A stretch of 64,000 nt of DNA from Sabellastarte sp. h YS-2021 (taxonomy: Eukaryota; Annelida; Polychaeta; Sabellida; Sabellidae): NCBI GenBank assembly GCA_964017235.1, contig OZ024936.1, positions 54,239,028-54,303,027 of the forward strand, in the 5' to 3' direction. The position numbers and the translations under genes were made by a program. The first letter of the stretch is position 1, and every line of letters starts with the position of its first letter. The notes beneath the pieces are model-generated. The model did no database searches. It saw only the letters and a program-made list of their open reading frames with translations, and had not been told where the DNA came from. Of this stretch, positions 1-11,900 are shown one piece after another.

Positions 1-528
1 CACCTACTTTTGGAACAGCTTACACACACGAAAATGAAAAATTGTGAATATCTCTTAAAAGCTATTTCTTCTCCTTTAATGCTCGGCGGGAGATACACAT
101 CGCGGCAGTGGTCTTGACAAAAAATTTTGTCTCCCCAAAAATGGTGGCCATTTTGAATTTTCAAAGTTTTTGCAAAACACAAAAATGCTTATATCTCGAA
201 AACCGTGCTATATGGAGCGAACTCAACAAAATTTTTGATCTGCTGGGTATCTCTGCAGAGTAGCCATGCCAATTTTCAAAATATTTTTGTCTCGCCAAAT
301 ATAGTGGACATTTTGAATTTTTGAATTTTTTGCAAAACACAAAAATGCTTATATCTTGAAAACCGTGCCAGATAGAGCAGACTGCACTGACTTTGGTTGC
401 CACAACAGTATAAGGCTAGAAACGAAGCATTTTCTTAATACTTTAGCACTCACCTTTATATCCTTTTCGGGACGCTTTGTTTTTGCTATGCAAAAACATT
501 ATCTTTTTTTTTGCGAGCGATCCTCTAG
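1..528 (+). mobile_element. Helitron-like element, 3' part only (cut by window edge)
   Basis: Carries the same right-hand part as the complete copies at 590-3841 and 43342-48256: the GGGAGATACACA..GCAGTGG block, degenerate 170-bp units (CTTATATCTCGAAAACCGTG), GGGACGCTTT, the GTTTTTGCTATGCAAAAAC hairpin and CTAG at 525-528. The left part is outside the window. Confidence 0.75.
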
Positions 529-589
529 TTTTACCTTAAAACACAATCTTCATTATTGCAAATTAATATAAACAATTTTGAATTATTTA

Positions 590-3500
590 TTAAGCGTCCC
601 TTGCGGGCTCCGCATTTTGTTTTCTTTATAACTCTGTAACCGTTAGGCGGATTCTTTTCAAATTTGGCAGGTTTATGCAGTAGCCTTGGGGAATTTTTTT
701 GAATATACTGCAGTGACATTTGAACCAATCAGAGAGGTCACATGACCAAAAATGTCTTTTTACGATGGGGAAGCTTGTCCGGATGATAACTTGAAAGGGA
801 TTTTATCAATTCACCTGAAACTTGGCAGATACATTCATTCTATTAAAATCTGGAAATCATTAGATTTTGGCATTGATTGGTTAAGAAATGGCCGAGTAAT
901 TAATGATTAATTAATCATTATGAATTTTCCAAATATGGAAAACACAAAAATGCTTATAACTCGAAAACCCTGCTAGATAGAGCGATTTCGACAAAATTTT
1001 TGACCCACAGGGTGTCTCTGCAGAGTAGCTATCCCAATTTTGAAAAAAATTTTGTCTCGCCAAAAATGGCGGCCATTTTGAATTTTCGAATTTTTCGCAA
1101 AAATTGCAAAACATAAAAATGCTTATATCTCGAAAACCGTGCTAGATAGAGGGTTTTCGACAAAATTTTGGACCCACAGGGTATCTCTGTAGAGTAGCCA
1201 TGCCAATTTTTAAAAAAATTTTGACTCACCAAAAATGGCGGCCATTTTGAATTTTACGCAAAAATTGCAAAACACAAAAATGCTAATATCTCGAAAACTG
1301 TGCTAGATGGCGAATTATCTCTTAAAAGTATTGCAGATAGCCAATTTTTCTCAAATAATTCATTCACCTACTTTTGAAAGAGCTTTCACATGGTGAAGTT
1401 TCAGACCCATAGCTAATTACTCACCTACTCAAAATGAGTAAATGCTAATTATCTCTAAAAGTATTGCAGATAGCCAATTTTTCTCAAATAACTCATTCAT
1501 CTACTTTTGGGAGAGCTTTCACTTGGTGAAGTTTCAGACCCGTAGCTAATTATTCACCTACTCAAAATGAGTAAATGCTAATTATCTCTAAAAGTATTGC
1601 AGATACCCAATTTTTATCAAATAACTTATTCATCTACTTTTGGGAGAGCTTTCACATGGTGAAGTTTCAGACCCGTAGATAATTACTCACCTACTCAAAA
1701 TGAGTAAATGCTAATTATCTCTTAAAAGTATTGCAGATAGCCAATTTTTCTCAAATAATTCATTCACCTACTTTTGAAAGAGCTTTCACATGGTGAAGTT
1801 TCAGGCCCATAGCTAATTACTCACCTACTCAAAATGAGTAAATGCTAATTATCTCTAAAAGTATTGCAGATAGCCAATTTTTCTCAAATAACTCATTCAT
1901 CTACTTTTGGGAGAGCTTTCACTTGGTGAAGTTTCAGACCCGTAGCTAATTATTCACCTACTCAAAATGAGTAAATGCTAATTATCTCTAAAAGTATTGC
2001 AGATACCCAATTTTTATCAAATAACTTATTCATCTACTTTTGGGAGAGCTTTCACATGGTGAAGTTCCAGACCTGTAGGTAATTACTCACCTACTGAAAA
2101 TGAGTAAATGCGAATTATCTCTAGAAGTATTGCAGATAGCCAATTTCTCTCAAATAACTCATTCATCTACTTTTGGGAGAGCTTTCACATGGTGAAGTTT
2201 CAGACCCGTAGATATTTACTCACCTACTCAAAATGAGTAAATGATTCACCTACTTTTGCAAGAGCTTTCACATGGTGAACTTTCAGACCCGTAGCTAATT
2301 ACTCACTTACACAAAATGAGTAAATGCTAATTATCTCTAAAAGTATTGCAGATAGCCAATTTTTCTCAAATAACTCATTCACCTACTTTTGGGAGAGCTT
2401 TCACTCGGTGAAGTTTCAGACCTGTAGCTAATTACTCACCTACTCAAAATGAGTAAATGCTAATTATCTGTAAAAGTATTGCGGATACGCAATTTTTCTC
2501 AAATAACTCATTCATCTACTTGTGGGAGAGCTTTCACATGGTGAAGTTTCAGACCCGTAGCTAATTACTCACCTACTCAAAATGAGTAAATGCGAATTAT
2601 CTCTTAAAAGTATTGCAGATAGCCAATTTTTCTCAAATAACTCATTCGCCTACTTTTGGGAGAGCTTTCACTCGGTGAAGTTTCAGACCCGTAGCTAATT
2701 ATTCACCTACTCAAAATGAATAAATGCTAATTATCTGTAAAACTATTGCGGATACCCAATTTTTATCAAATAACTCATTCATCTACTTTTGGAAGAGCTT
2801 TCACATGGTGAAGTTTCAGACCCGTAGATAATTACTCACCTACTCAAAATGAGTAAATGCTAATTATCTCTTAAAAGTATTGCACATAGCCAATTTTTCT
2901 CAAATAACTCATTCACCTACTTTTGGAAGAGCTTTCACATGGTGAAGTTTCAGACCCATAGCTAATTACTCACCTACTCAAAATGAGTAAATGCTAATTA
3001 TCTCTAAAAGTATTGCAGATAGCCAATTTTTCTCAAATAACTCATTCGTCTACTTTTGGGAGAGCTTTCACTCGGTGAAGTTTCAGACCTGTAGCTAATT
3101 ACTCACCTACTCAAAATGAGTAAATGCTAATTATCGGTAAAAGTATTGCAGATACCCAATTTTTATCAAATAACTCATTCATCTACTTGTGGGAGAGCTT
3201 TCACATGGTGAAGTTTCAGACCCGTAGCTAATTACTCACCTACTCAAAATGAGTAAATGCGAATTATCTCTTAAAAGTATTGCAGATAGCCAATTTTTCT
3301 CAAATAACTCATTCACCTACATTTGGAAGAGCTTTCAGACACGAAAATGAAAAATTATGAATATCTCAGAAAAGCTATTTCCTCTCCTTTAATGCTCGGC
3401 GGGAGATACACACCGCGGCAGTGGTCTTGTTTTCAAAAATTTTTGTCTCACCAAAAATGGTGGCGATTTCGAATTTTCGAAGTTTTTGCAAAACACAAAA

Positions 3501-3841
3501 ATGCTTATATCTCGAAAACTGTGATAGATGGAGCGAATTCAACAAAATTTTTGACCTGCTGGATATCTCTGCAGAGTACCCATGCCAATTTTCAAAATAT
3601 TTTTGTCTCGCCAAATATAGCGGCCATTTTGAATTTTTGAATTGCAAAACACAAAAATGCTTATATCTTGAAAACCGTGCTAGATAGAGCAGACTGCGCT
3701 GACTTTGGTTGCCACAACAGTATAAGGCTAGAAACGGAACATTTTGTTAATACTTTAGCACTCACCTTTATATCCTTTTCGGGACGCTTTGTTTTTGCTA
3801 TGCAAAAACATTATCTTTTTTTTTTGCGAGCGATCCTCTAG
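590..3841 (+). mobile_element. Helitron-like element with 133-bp satellite core
   Basis: Starts TTAAGCGTCCC and ends with GGGACGCTT, the hairpin GTTTTTGCTATGCAAAAAC and CTAG (3838-3841), the same ends as four other copies here. Joining the flanks (ATTATTTA + TTATATTTT) rebuilds sequence resembling the related stretch near 5000, consistent with insertion without target duplication. Inside are degenerate 170-bp units, a 133-bp satellite and a second, partial 170-bp block. No protein domain found. Confidence 0.75.
1310..3330 (+). repeat. 133-bp tandem satellite, about 15 units
   Basis: The block AAATGAGTAAATGCTAATTA recurs at spacings of 133-134 bases (GAGTA at 1436, 1569, 1702, 1836). Units differ at a few sites. 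Bases 1340-1680 and 1740-2080 match almost exactly, giving a three-unit, 400-bp higher-order repeat. Confidence 0.9.
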
Positions 3842-5590
3842 TTATATTTTATCTGAGTGAAAAGCGACAGATGATAACATATTTGACAAATTATAGAATC
3901 ACTCCGTCATTTGAAGGTATTCTAATACACAAATACTACATTAAAGTGTCAATAGCTTAAATATATTATGCTTGAATTTATTGTAATACAACTGTCAAAT
4001 GAATCTAATCAATAAATAATAAACCATTTTAATATTAACATTACCACTAATTAATAATAATTCTAATAGTTCAGTGATGCATCAGTATCTTATACTCTCT
4101 ATTATATTGGCAAATAGAAATCAATTTTAATATGGTTATAATTATTTTACTTCAATCATTAAATGAGTACATAATTGACAACTTATAAGACATTTGCTAT
4201 ACTTCAGTTATGCATCTGTAAGTATTATAAATCTGGGGTCGATTTCACAAAAGGACTTAGCCCAGACTTAGACTTAAATTTAAGACTTTTGTCTTAAAAT
4301 GAGGCTAAGTCTGTGATCTTAGACTTGGAGGATTTCACAAAGCTGCTAAGTCTAGGTTTTGGCTAAGTCTACCCAAGAGTGGGCTTAACTTTTGTAAACA
4401 AAGGCTTAAATATGGCCGCCATATATTTTTCTCACTTCAAAATTTGAAATGCTTGAATATAAAGAATAAATAATATAGAACACCTCCCTAAATTAGTCTT
4501 TGGACATATCTATATGATTACAAGGCTTCCTATTGAAAAACAGCATTTTTTCACAGATAAAATGAGCTAAACAAAGGATATATGTTGCCACTAAAATATT
4601 TTGAGTAGAAATAAAGTGTCACATGACATAGAAAACCACTGTGGTTATATGATAGACTTGGACTTTGCTAAGTCACCCTTTGTGAAATTTATTTAAGTCC
4701 AGGACTTAGCAAAGACAAAAGGCTCAGATTTAAGCCCCTGACTTAGCCTAAGTCCAGGCTAAGTCTGAGACCCTTTGTGAAACCGGACCCTGGTTTTATT
4801 ATCTTGGATAAATGAAATCAATTTTAGTATGATTATAATTATTTCACTTCAATTAATAAACGTTTTCATAATTGACAACTAATAGGACTTGCATCACTTC
4901 AAGATATTGTTATAAATAAAAGCAACAATTAATATGTTGCAATCAAGTTAATTATTTTACCTTATGACACAATCTGCATTATAACAAATTAATGTAAACA
5001 ATTTTAAATGGTTTATCATAATTTAATAGAGTCAGAAGGAATAGATGATTACATATTTGACAGCTTAGAATTACTCTGTCATTTGGAGGTATTCTTATAC
5101 GCAAAATTAACAATAAACTGTAAATAGCTAATATATTATATGAAATTAAATGTTAATTCAGTCAATAAATAATCAACCATTTTACTATCATAACCGGTTA
5201 AATGGTGCATCATAATGTAACAGAATCTATAAACAATACCTGAAAACATATTTGATAGATAATATTGAATCATTCTGTCATTCTTTCATATTCGTATACA
5301 CAAAATGTAACAGAATTTATAAACAATACATGAAAACATATTTGATAGATTATAGAATCATTCTGTCATTCTATCATGTTCTTATACACAAAAGTAACAA
5401 ATTGTCAGTAGTTTTAATATGTTATATTCAAGTTAATTGTATTACCTATGAAAAATGTAATGAAAATAATTTTTATTTAAAGTGTCTAACAGTGCTGTAA
5501 TAAAAATAATTTTTATTTAAAGTACCTAAGGGTGCTCTGGCATTGTTTGGAATTTTTGCCGGGCATATATCCTGTAACAAACGCCCTCAC
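3842..5590. repeat. Old AT-rich repeated host sequence
   Basis: A diverged block with ACATATTTGAYAG...GAATCA.TCTGTCATT and CTTATACACAAAA recurs near 3870, 5050, 5250 and 5335; TATAATTATTTYACTTCAAT recurs near 4140 and 4840. No coding signal. It hosts the inverted-repeat element at 4236-4790 and the insertion at 590-3841. Confidence 0.5.
4236..4790. mobile_element. Non-autonomous DNA element with GGGTC..TTTCACAAAGG terminal repeats
   Basis: The left end GGGTCGATTTCACAAAAGG and right end CCTTTGTGAAACCGGACCC are inverted repeats. The interior carries further inverted CTTAGCC/GACTTAG motifs. About 555 bp, no ORF. It splits an otherwise repeated host block. The target duplication could not be defined, so no superfamily is assigned. 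Confidence 0.65.
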
Positions 5591-5700
5591 AATTGGTATT
5601 TATTACTACATTTACTTTAGTTTATGTTACTTTAAATTGTAACTTTAAATTGTAAAGCACTTAGGTATATAATTAGTGCTGTATAAATCAAAATGTACTA
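5590..5700 (+). repeat. Possible retroposon 3' tail
   Basis: AATTGTAAAGCACTTAGG and TTAGTGCTGTATAAATC resemble the conserved 3' tail seen in many LINE/SINE pairs (TTGTAAAGCGCTTTG...GCGCTATATAAA). Short and weak; this is inference only. Confidence 0.3.
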
Positions 5701-5824
5701 TGTAATTTAAGTTGTAAGTTTTTGTAACTATGTCTCTTTTAATTGTATCCCCGACACGAAGCGGGGATACTATGGATTCATCATCGTTGTCGTCCGCGTC
5801 CACGCCCTCGTCCGCGTCCGCAGA

Positions 5825-6290
5825 GATTTCTTGTTAGCGACCTACAGTCCACATTTCTTTCCGAATTTCTTTCATATTTGGCAGGTGGCTTGATATGGTA
5901 GAGGACTCGCCACCCTATCTTTTTGGTAGGCTTTATGTCTAAATTAGGCCTGTGGTAGACAAAAATGTCTAAAATGAGGAATATTGCTTGTTAGCGACCT
6001 ACAGTCCACATTTCTTTCCGGATTTCTTTCATATTTGGCAGGTGGATTGATATGGTAGAGGACTCGCCACCCTATCTTTTTGGTAGGCTTTATGTCTAAA
6101 TTAGGCCTGTGGTAGACAAAAATGTCTAAAATGTGGAATATTGCTTGTTAGCGACCTAAAGTCCACATTTCTTTCCAGATTTCTTTCATATTTGGCAGGT
6201 GGCTTGGTATGCTAGAGGACTCGCCACCCTATCTTTTTGGTAGGCTTTATGTCTAAATTAGGCCTGCGGTAGACAAAAATGTCTAAAATG
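5825..6290 (+). repeat. 157-bp tandem repeat, 3 units
   Basis: CTTGTTAGCGACCTA recurs at 5830, 5987 and 6144, each followed by CCACATTTCTTTCC and GGACTCGCCACCCTATC. Copies are nearly identical. Confidence 0.85.
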
Positions 6291-6295
6291 CATTA

Positions 6296-7500
6296 AAAGT
6301 CATGAAATCATGCACTAAATCACTTATAACTTGAAAAGTGTTGCATTTAGAGCATTTTGTTAAAATATGTTATTCAGATACTTTTTTCATAGCAACATGG
6401 TGAGTAACTTGGGTGTCTGTCTCAATAGCTAAGTGAGTAATAGCTACTTTTGGGCTTTTCAGTAACTTACATCATGAGTAAAATCACTTGTAACTTGAAA
6501 ACTTTTGCATTTACACAATTTTGTATAAATATGTTATTCAGCTACTTTTGGGTCAGCTATAACATAGTAAAATTTCAGACCTGTAGCTCATGGTATAGCT
6601 GAGTAATAGCTACTTTTAGGTTATCACTGTTGAGTAAATTACTTATAACTTCAAAAGTATTACATTTAGAGTATTTTGTTTCAATATGTTATTCACCTAT
6701 TTCGGAGTCAGCTATAACATAGTGAAGTTCCACACCTGTGGCTCATTGCATGGCTGAGTAATAGCTACTTTGAAGTTCACACTGTTGAGTAAATCAGTTG
6801 TAGTTGGAAAACTATTGCATTTACAGAAATTTGTGTAAATATGTTATTCAGCTACTTTTGGGTCAGCTATAACATAGTGAAATTACAGACCTGTAGCTCA
6901 TGGCACAACTGAGCAATAGCTATTTTCAGGTACTGACTGTTGAGTAAATGACTTGTAACTTGAAAAATATTGCATTTGGAGTATTTTGTTAAAATATGTT
7001 GTTCACCTACTTTTGGGTCAGCTATAACATCGTGAAATTACAGACTTATAGCTCATGGCATAGCTGAGCAATAGCTATTTTCAGGTTCTCACTATTGAGT
7101 AAATCAGTTGTAACTTGAAAACTATTGCATTTACAGTATTTTGCTTAAATATGTTGTTCACCTAATTTTGGGTCAGCTATAACATAGAAAAAATTCAGAC
7201 ATGTAGCTCATTGCATAGCTGAGTAATAGCTACTTTGAGGTTATCACTGTTGAGTAAATCAGTTATAACGTGAAAACTATTACATTTACAGTATTTTGTT
7301 TAAATATGTTATTCACATAATTTTTGGTCAGCTATAACAGAGTGAAATTGCAGACCTCTATGTCATGGCATAGCTTAGCAATATCTACTTTCAGGTTCTC
7401 ACTGTTGAGTAAATCATTGTATCCACTGGATAGCCACAGTGTGTAGAGAGATTTCACCATTACCGCTCTAACAAAAAAAAATATTATAGCTAGCCTTCTC
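6296..7500 (+). repeat. 155-bp satellite array
   Basis: Units contain ACTTGAAAACTATTGCATTT, TATGTTATTCAGCTACTTTT, GTCAGCTATAACATAGTGAA and CAGACCTGTAGCTCATGGC. The same array, with the same closing segment (ATCCACTGGATAGCC), occurs at 27826-29310. Confidence 0.85.
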
Positions 7501-7584
7501 AAGTTTGCAAGGTATATTAGAGGGTGCACCACAGTATTCTATTGGTAGGCTTTATGTCTAAATTAGGCCTGTGGCTAAATTACT

Positions 7585-8060
7585 TGCCTACTAAAAATGA
7601 GTAATTCTGCATTTTCTCTAAAAGTATTGCAGATACCCAATTTTTCTTAAATAACTCATTCACCTACTTTTGGGAGAGCTTTCACATGCTGAAGTTCCAG
7701 ACCTGTAGGTAATTACTCACCTACTCAAAATGAGTAAATGCGAATTATCTCTAAAAGTATTGCAGATAGCCAATTTTTCTCAAATAACTCATTCACCTAC
7801 TTTTGGGAGAGCTTTCACATGGTGAAGTTTCAGACCCGTAGGTAATTACTCACCTACTCAAAATGAGTAAATGCAAATTATCTATAAAAGTATTGCAGAT
7901 AGCCAATTTTTGTCAAATAACTCCTTCACCTACTTTTGGGAGAGCTTTCACTTGGTAAAGTTTCAGACCCGTAGGTAATTACTCACCTACTGAAAATGAG
8001 TAAATGCAAATTATCTCTAGAAGTATTGCAGATAGGCAGTATTTCTCAAATAACTCATTA
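7585..8060 (+). repeat. 133-bp satellite, about 3.5 units
   Basis: Same unit as the arrays at 1310-3330 and 44685-47735 (ATTGCAGATAGCCAATTTTT, GAGAGCTTTCACATGGTGAA). Here it follows directly after the homologous 155-bp array in one element. Confidence 0.85.
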
Positions 8061-8469
8061 ATATGAAAACAACTTATAGGAAGTCATGGGCTGCAAATCT
8101 TTTCATGTGCCTGGTCAGATTTGACATGTGCCTGCTTATTATTGGTCCTAGAGGTTTGCAATGTGAAAACGACTTATAGGAAATCATGGGCTGTGAATCT
8201 TTTGATGTGGTCAGACTTCACCTTGGGCCCCTGCTACAGGGTCAAATAAGGGTAGCCAAACTTAAAAGTGCTTTCAGCTTGCTTATTAACGAAAAATGCT
8301 GTTTATCTTCTAAACTATGTTAGTTGGCCTTTGTCGGTGGATACATCCAGCATCTGGCCACAGATGCGTCCTTAGTCTAGTTAATCATGTGTTTAACTGT
8401 ACTACGGCATACTCCATAAGTGCAGTATAGGTGTAAATTTGAGGTTCTAGTTACAGAGTGTGTGTTGTA

Positions 8470-8760
8470 CATTGATTTTACCTCACATGTTTGGTGGAGA
8501 TTTTACACTTGTCTTTTTTATTGCGTAAAATACCCTTTCCTTATCCTCACTAATGCTTACGTGTTGGCGGGAGCAAACATGGACAACCAAATGAGAATAT
8601 TTTTAAAATAAATATTCTTGTTCGTACCATTATGTACGCATGACTGCACATGCGTCTGCACCGGAAGAACCCGGTTAAGCATTGGCACATTATACATTGA
8701 TTTTACCTGACATGTGTTAACACATGTATGGTGGAGATTTTACATTTGTCTATTTCTACC
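8470..8760 (+). repeat. Local direct duplication upstream of exon 1
   Basis: ACATTGATTTTACCTSACATG...TGGTGGAGATTTTACA.TTGTCT occurs at about 8470-8515 and again at 8695-8752, where it forms the branch/pyrimidine region of the exon 1 acceptor. The first copy has no exon after it. Confidence 0.6.
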
Positions 8761-8774
8761 TGTTTATAGGACAG

Positions 8775-8900
8775 GTGAAATGTCCAGAACAAAACCTGTG
8801 CATAGAACACCTGTGGCTGTGTGATGGGGAGGCAGACTGTGATAATGGATGGGATGAAAGTCCAGAGGTGTGCAAAAACTGCTCTGCTGAACAATTTCAG
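8775..8900 (+). CDS. Exon 1 seen: LDLa-1 (C2-C6) and start of LDLa-2
   Basis: Encodes VKCPEQNLC, then CDGEADC and WDESPEVC, the second to sixth cysteines of an LDL-receptor class A module with its acidic calcium site, followed by NCSAEQFQ, the beginning of a second module. Donor is CAG|GTACTAAG. Acceptor is ACAG ending at 8774 (phase 0); TATAG ending at 8769 also gives an open frame (phase 1), so the start is uncertain by 5 bases. The first cysteine of LDLa-1 is missing, so an upstream exon must exist. Confidence 0.88.
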
Positions 8901-11900
8901 GTACTAAGTAGTCTTTTTTTCTCAGTAAGATTTACTAAAATTCTTGTCTTAAATCTAAGGTGTTTTTTTTGTCTCTGATGATTTTTTTTAAAGTTGAGTG
9001 TAAAAAAATAAATCTAAATCAAGACAAAAAAGATCAGCTGAGATTTTACTTGTCAATCAAATAAAAATGTAAAGACAAATCTTCAATTATCACCAACTAT
9101 ATCTCATTTGTGCCAATTACTTCTATACTACCTTAATTCTACCATTTATACAAACTTATGTACTGTGTCCCAGCTTACTGAATGTCTTCAAGACAGATAA
9201 TCTGATAATCTTTGGTAAAATGTAAAAAAACATTCATCATCTTAATACAATAAGAAAAGAACCATCTCATCTCAATAGGTACATTATCTTGCTCATAATT
9301 ATCTCCCGCCCGGCTCGCCGGCTGGAGATTATAATTTCCACCATGTGTGTGTACGTGCGGGGGTGCATGCGTGAGTGTGTCACGCAGTTTTCACTGAAAC
9401 TACTACAGTTACACATTTTTGGTAAGTTACTTGTCCTAATGAATTTTTACGCTCTTCAATATTTTTTGGGTTTGGTGAACTTTGGCCAACTTTTGAGTGA
9501 GTAATAGCACTTTTAGTATACCTATATTATATGACTTATAACTCTCAAACTATTGCATTTAGAGTATTTTGTTCCAATATGTTGTTCAGGTACTTTCTCC
9601 ACAGCTACAGCATGGTCAGTAGTTTGGAAGTGTATCTCCATAGCTAAGTGAGTAATAGCTACTTTGTCAATTTTTAATGGTAACCATAATGAGTAAATGG
9701 CCTATATCTTCAAAAGTATTGCAGCTACACAATTTCTCTCAAATATGTTGTTCATCTATTTTTTTGTGAACTGTGACATATTTAAGTTTCACACCTGTTG
9801 CTCAATGTACAAGTGAGCAATGGCTACTTTATTGCTACTTTTAGTGGAAATGTTAAAAAATCACAAATATCTTGAAAACCGTAAGAGATAGAGCAATTTT
9901 GAGCAAATTTTTGACCCACAGGTTAGTACAAGAATGTCCTATGCTTAGGGGAAAAATTTCAATTTTTGCCACTTTTGGCGGCCATCTTGGATTTTAGCGG
10001 AAAATAAAACGTTGAAAATATCTCGTAAACGATAAGAGATAGAGCGATTTTGAGCGCATTTTTGACACACAGAGTAGTACAGGAGTATCCTGTGCCTAAG
10101 GGAAAAATTTCAATTTTTGCCACTTTGGCGGCCACCTTGGATTTTAGCGGAAAATGAAAAAGTGTGAATATCATGAAAACCATAAGAGATAGAGCGATTT
10201 CGAGCGAATTTTTGACCAGCAGGGTAGTACAGGAGTATCCTATGCAAGGGGGAAAAATTTCAATTTTCACCACTTTTGGCGGCCATCTTGGATTTCAGCG
10301 GAAAATATAAAAGTCTGAATATCTCGAAAACCGTAAGAGACAGAGCGATTTTAAGCAAATTTTTGACCCACAGGGTTGTACAAGAGTATCTTATGCAAAG
10401 GGGAAAAATTTCAATTTTCGCCACTTTTGGCGTCCATCTTGGATTTTAGGGAAAATAAAACATTCAAAATATCTTTGAAATGGTAAGAGATAGAGCGATT
10501 TCGAGCGAATTTTTGACCCATAGGGTAGTACAAGAGTGTTCTGTGCCTAGGGGAAATATTTCAATTTTCGCCACTTTTGGCGGCCATCTTGGATTTTAGC
10601 AGAAAAAGAAAAATTGTGAATATCTTGGAAAAGGTATTTCTTCCCCTTTAATGCTCTGCGGGAGATACACACCACGGCAGTGGTCTTGTTTTATTATGTC
10701 CACCCCCCTGGGGGGTGGATATATTATTTTTGCTTTTTCTGCCGTCCGATGTCCGGCGTCCGATGTCCGATGTCCGGCGTCCGGCGTCCGATGTCCGGCG
10801 TCACGCATGGTTTCCACTCATTTAAAGGAAAAGTATTAGAGCTATTGTCACCAAATTTGGTATGCAGGCTTATTGGGTCAGTAGCTTGCTTGGGATTGCT
10901 TGTGGCTGTTGTACCTCTTTTGCTTACTGAGTAATACTTAAGTACAGCTATTTTCAGTACCCATTGGTTTCCGTGCATTTAAGCCAAAATAATTAAAGAT
11001 ATTTTACTACAATTTTGAATACAAGATTGTTATGTCCATAGCTCGCTTGGTATTGCATTTGGGACTGATAGCTTTGTCAGTACATGAGTAATAGCCATTT
11101 AGGTACTTCATTGTGTATTTTCAGTACTACTTTTGAGTAATTTGCTAATATCTCAGAAACCGTAAGAGATAGAGCGATTTCGACAGAATTTTTTACTCAC
11201 AGGGTAGTAGAAGAGTATTCTGTACAAAATTGAAAATTTTCAATTTTCGCCACTTTTGGCGGCCATCTTGAATTTTTGCGAAAAACGAAAAAAATCTTAA
11301 TATCTCAGAAACCGTAAGAGATAGAGCGATTTGGACAGAATTTTTGACTCACAGGGTATCTAAGGAATGTAATCTTTGCAATTTTCCAAAAATTTTCCCC
11401 TCCCCAAAAATGGCGGCCATTTTGAATTTTCGAATTTTTGCCAAAATTGGCAAAACACAGATTTGCTTCTATCTCCTTAACTGTGTGAGATAGAGCGATT
11501 TCGTCGAAATTTTCGACCCACAGGGTATCTAAGGAGTGTACTCTTGGCAATTTTCAAAAAAATTTTCCCTCCCCAAAAATGGCGGCCATTTTGAATTTTC
11601 GAATTTTTGCCAAAAATGGCAAAACACAAATTTGCTTCTATCTCCTTAACCGTGCGAGATAGAGCGATTTCGTCGAAATTTTCGACCCAAGGGGTATCTA
11701 AGAAATGTACTCTTTGCAATTTTCCAAAAATTTTCCCATCCCCACATATGGCGACCATTTTGAATTTTCGAATTTTTGCCAAAAATGGAAAAACACAAAC
11801 TGGCCTTAACCGTGCAAAATAGAGTTATTTCGTTGAAATTTTCGACCCATAGGGTATCTAAGAAATGTACTCTTGGCAATTTTCAAAAAATTTTCCTTTT

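Larger units (their letters stand above)
5745..8380 (+). mobile_element. Helitron-like element carrying three satellite types
   Basis: The 5' hairpin TATCCCCGAC..GCGGGGATA has an inverted subterminal partner, GTCGGTGGATAC, near 8334. This is followed by the 3' hairpin GCATCTG-GCCA-CAGATGC and CTAG (8377-8380) before a T. In order it holds 157-bp units, a 155-bp array, 133-bp units and one or two degenerate 147-bp units. It ends about 390 bases before exon 1. Confidence 0.65.

Noticed and set aside
10596..10978. Repetitive small ORFs around 10.7 kb
   Set aside because: They translate the short GTCCGATGTCCGGCG tandem repeat in several frames on both strands.
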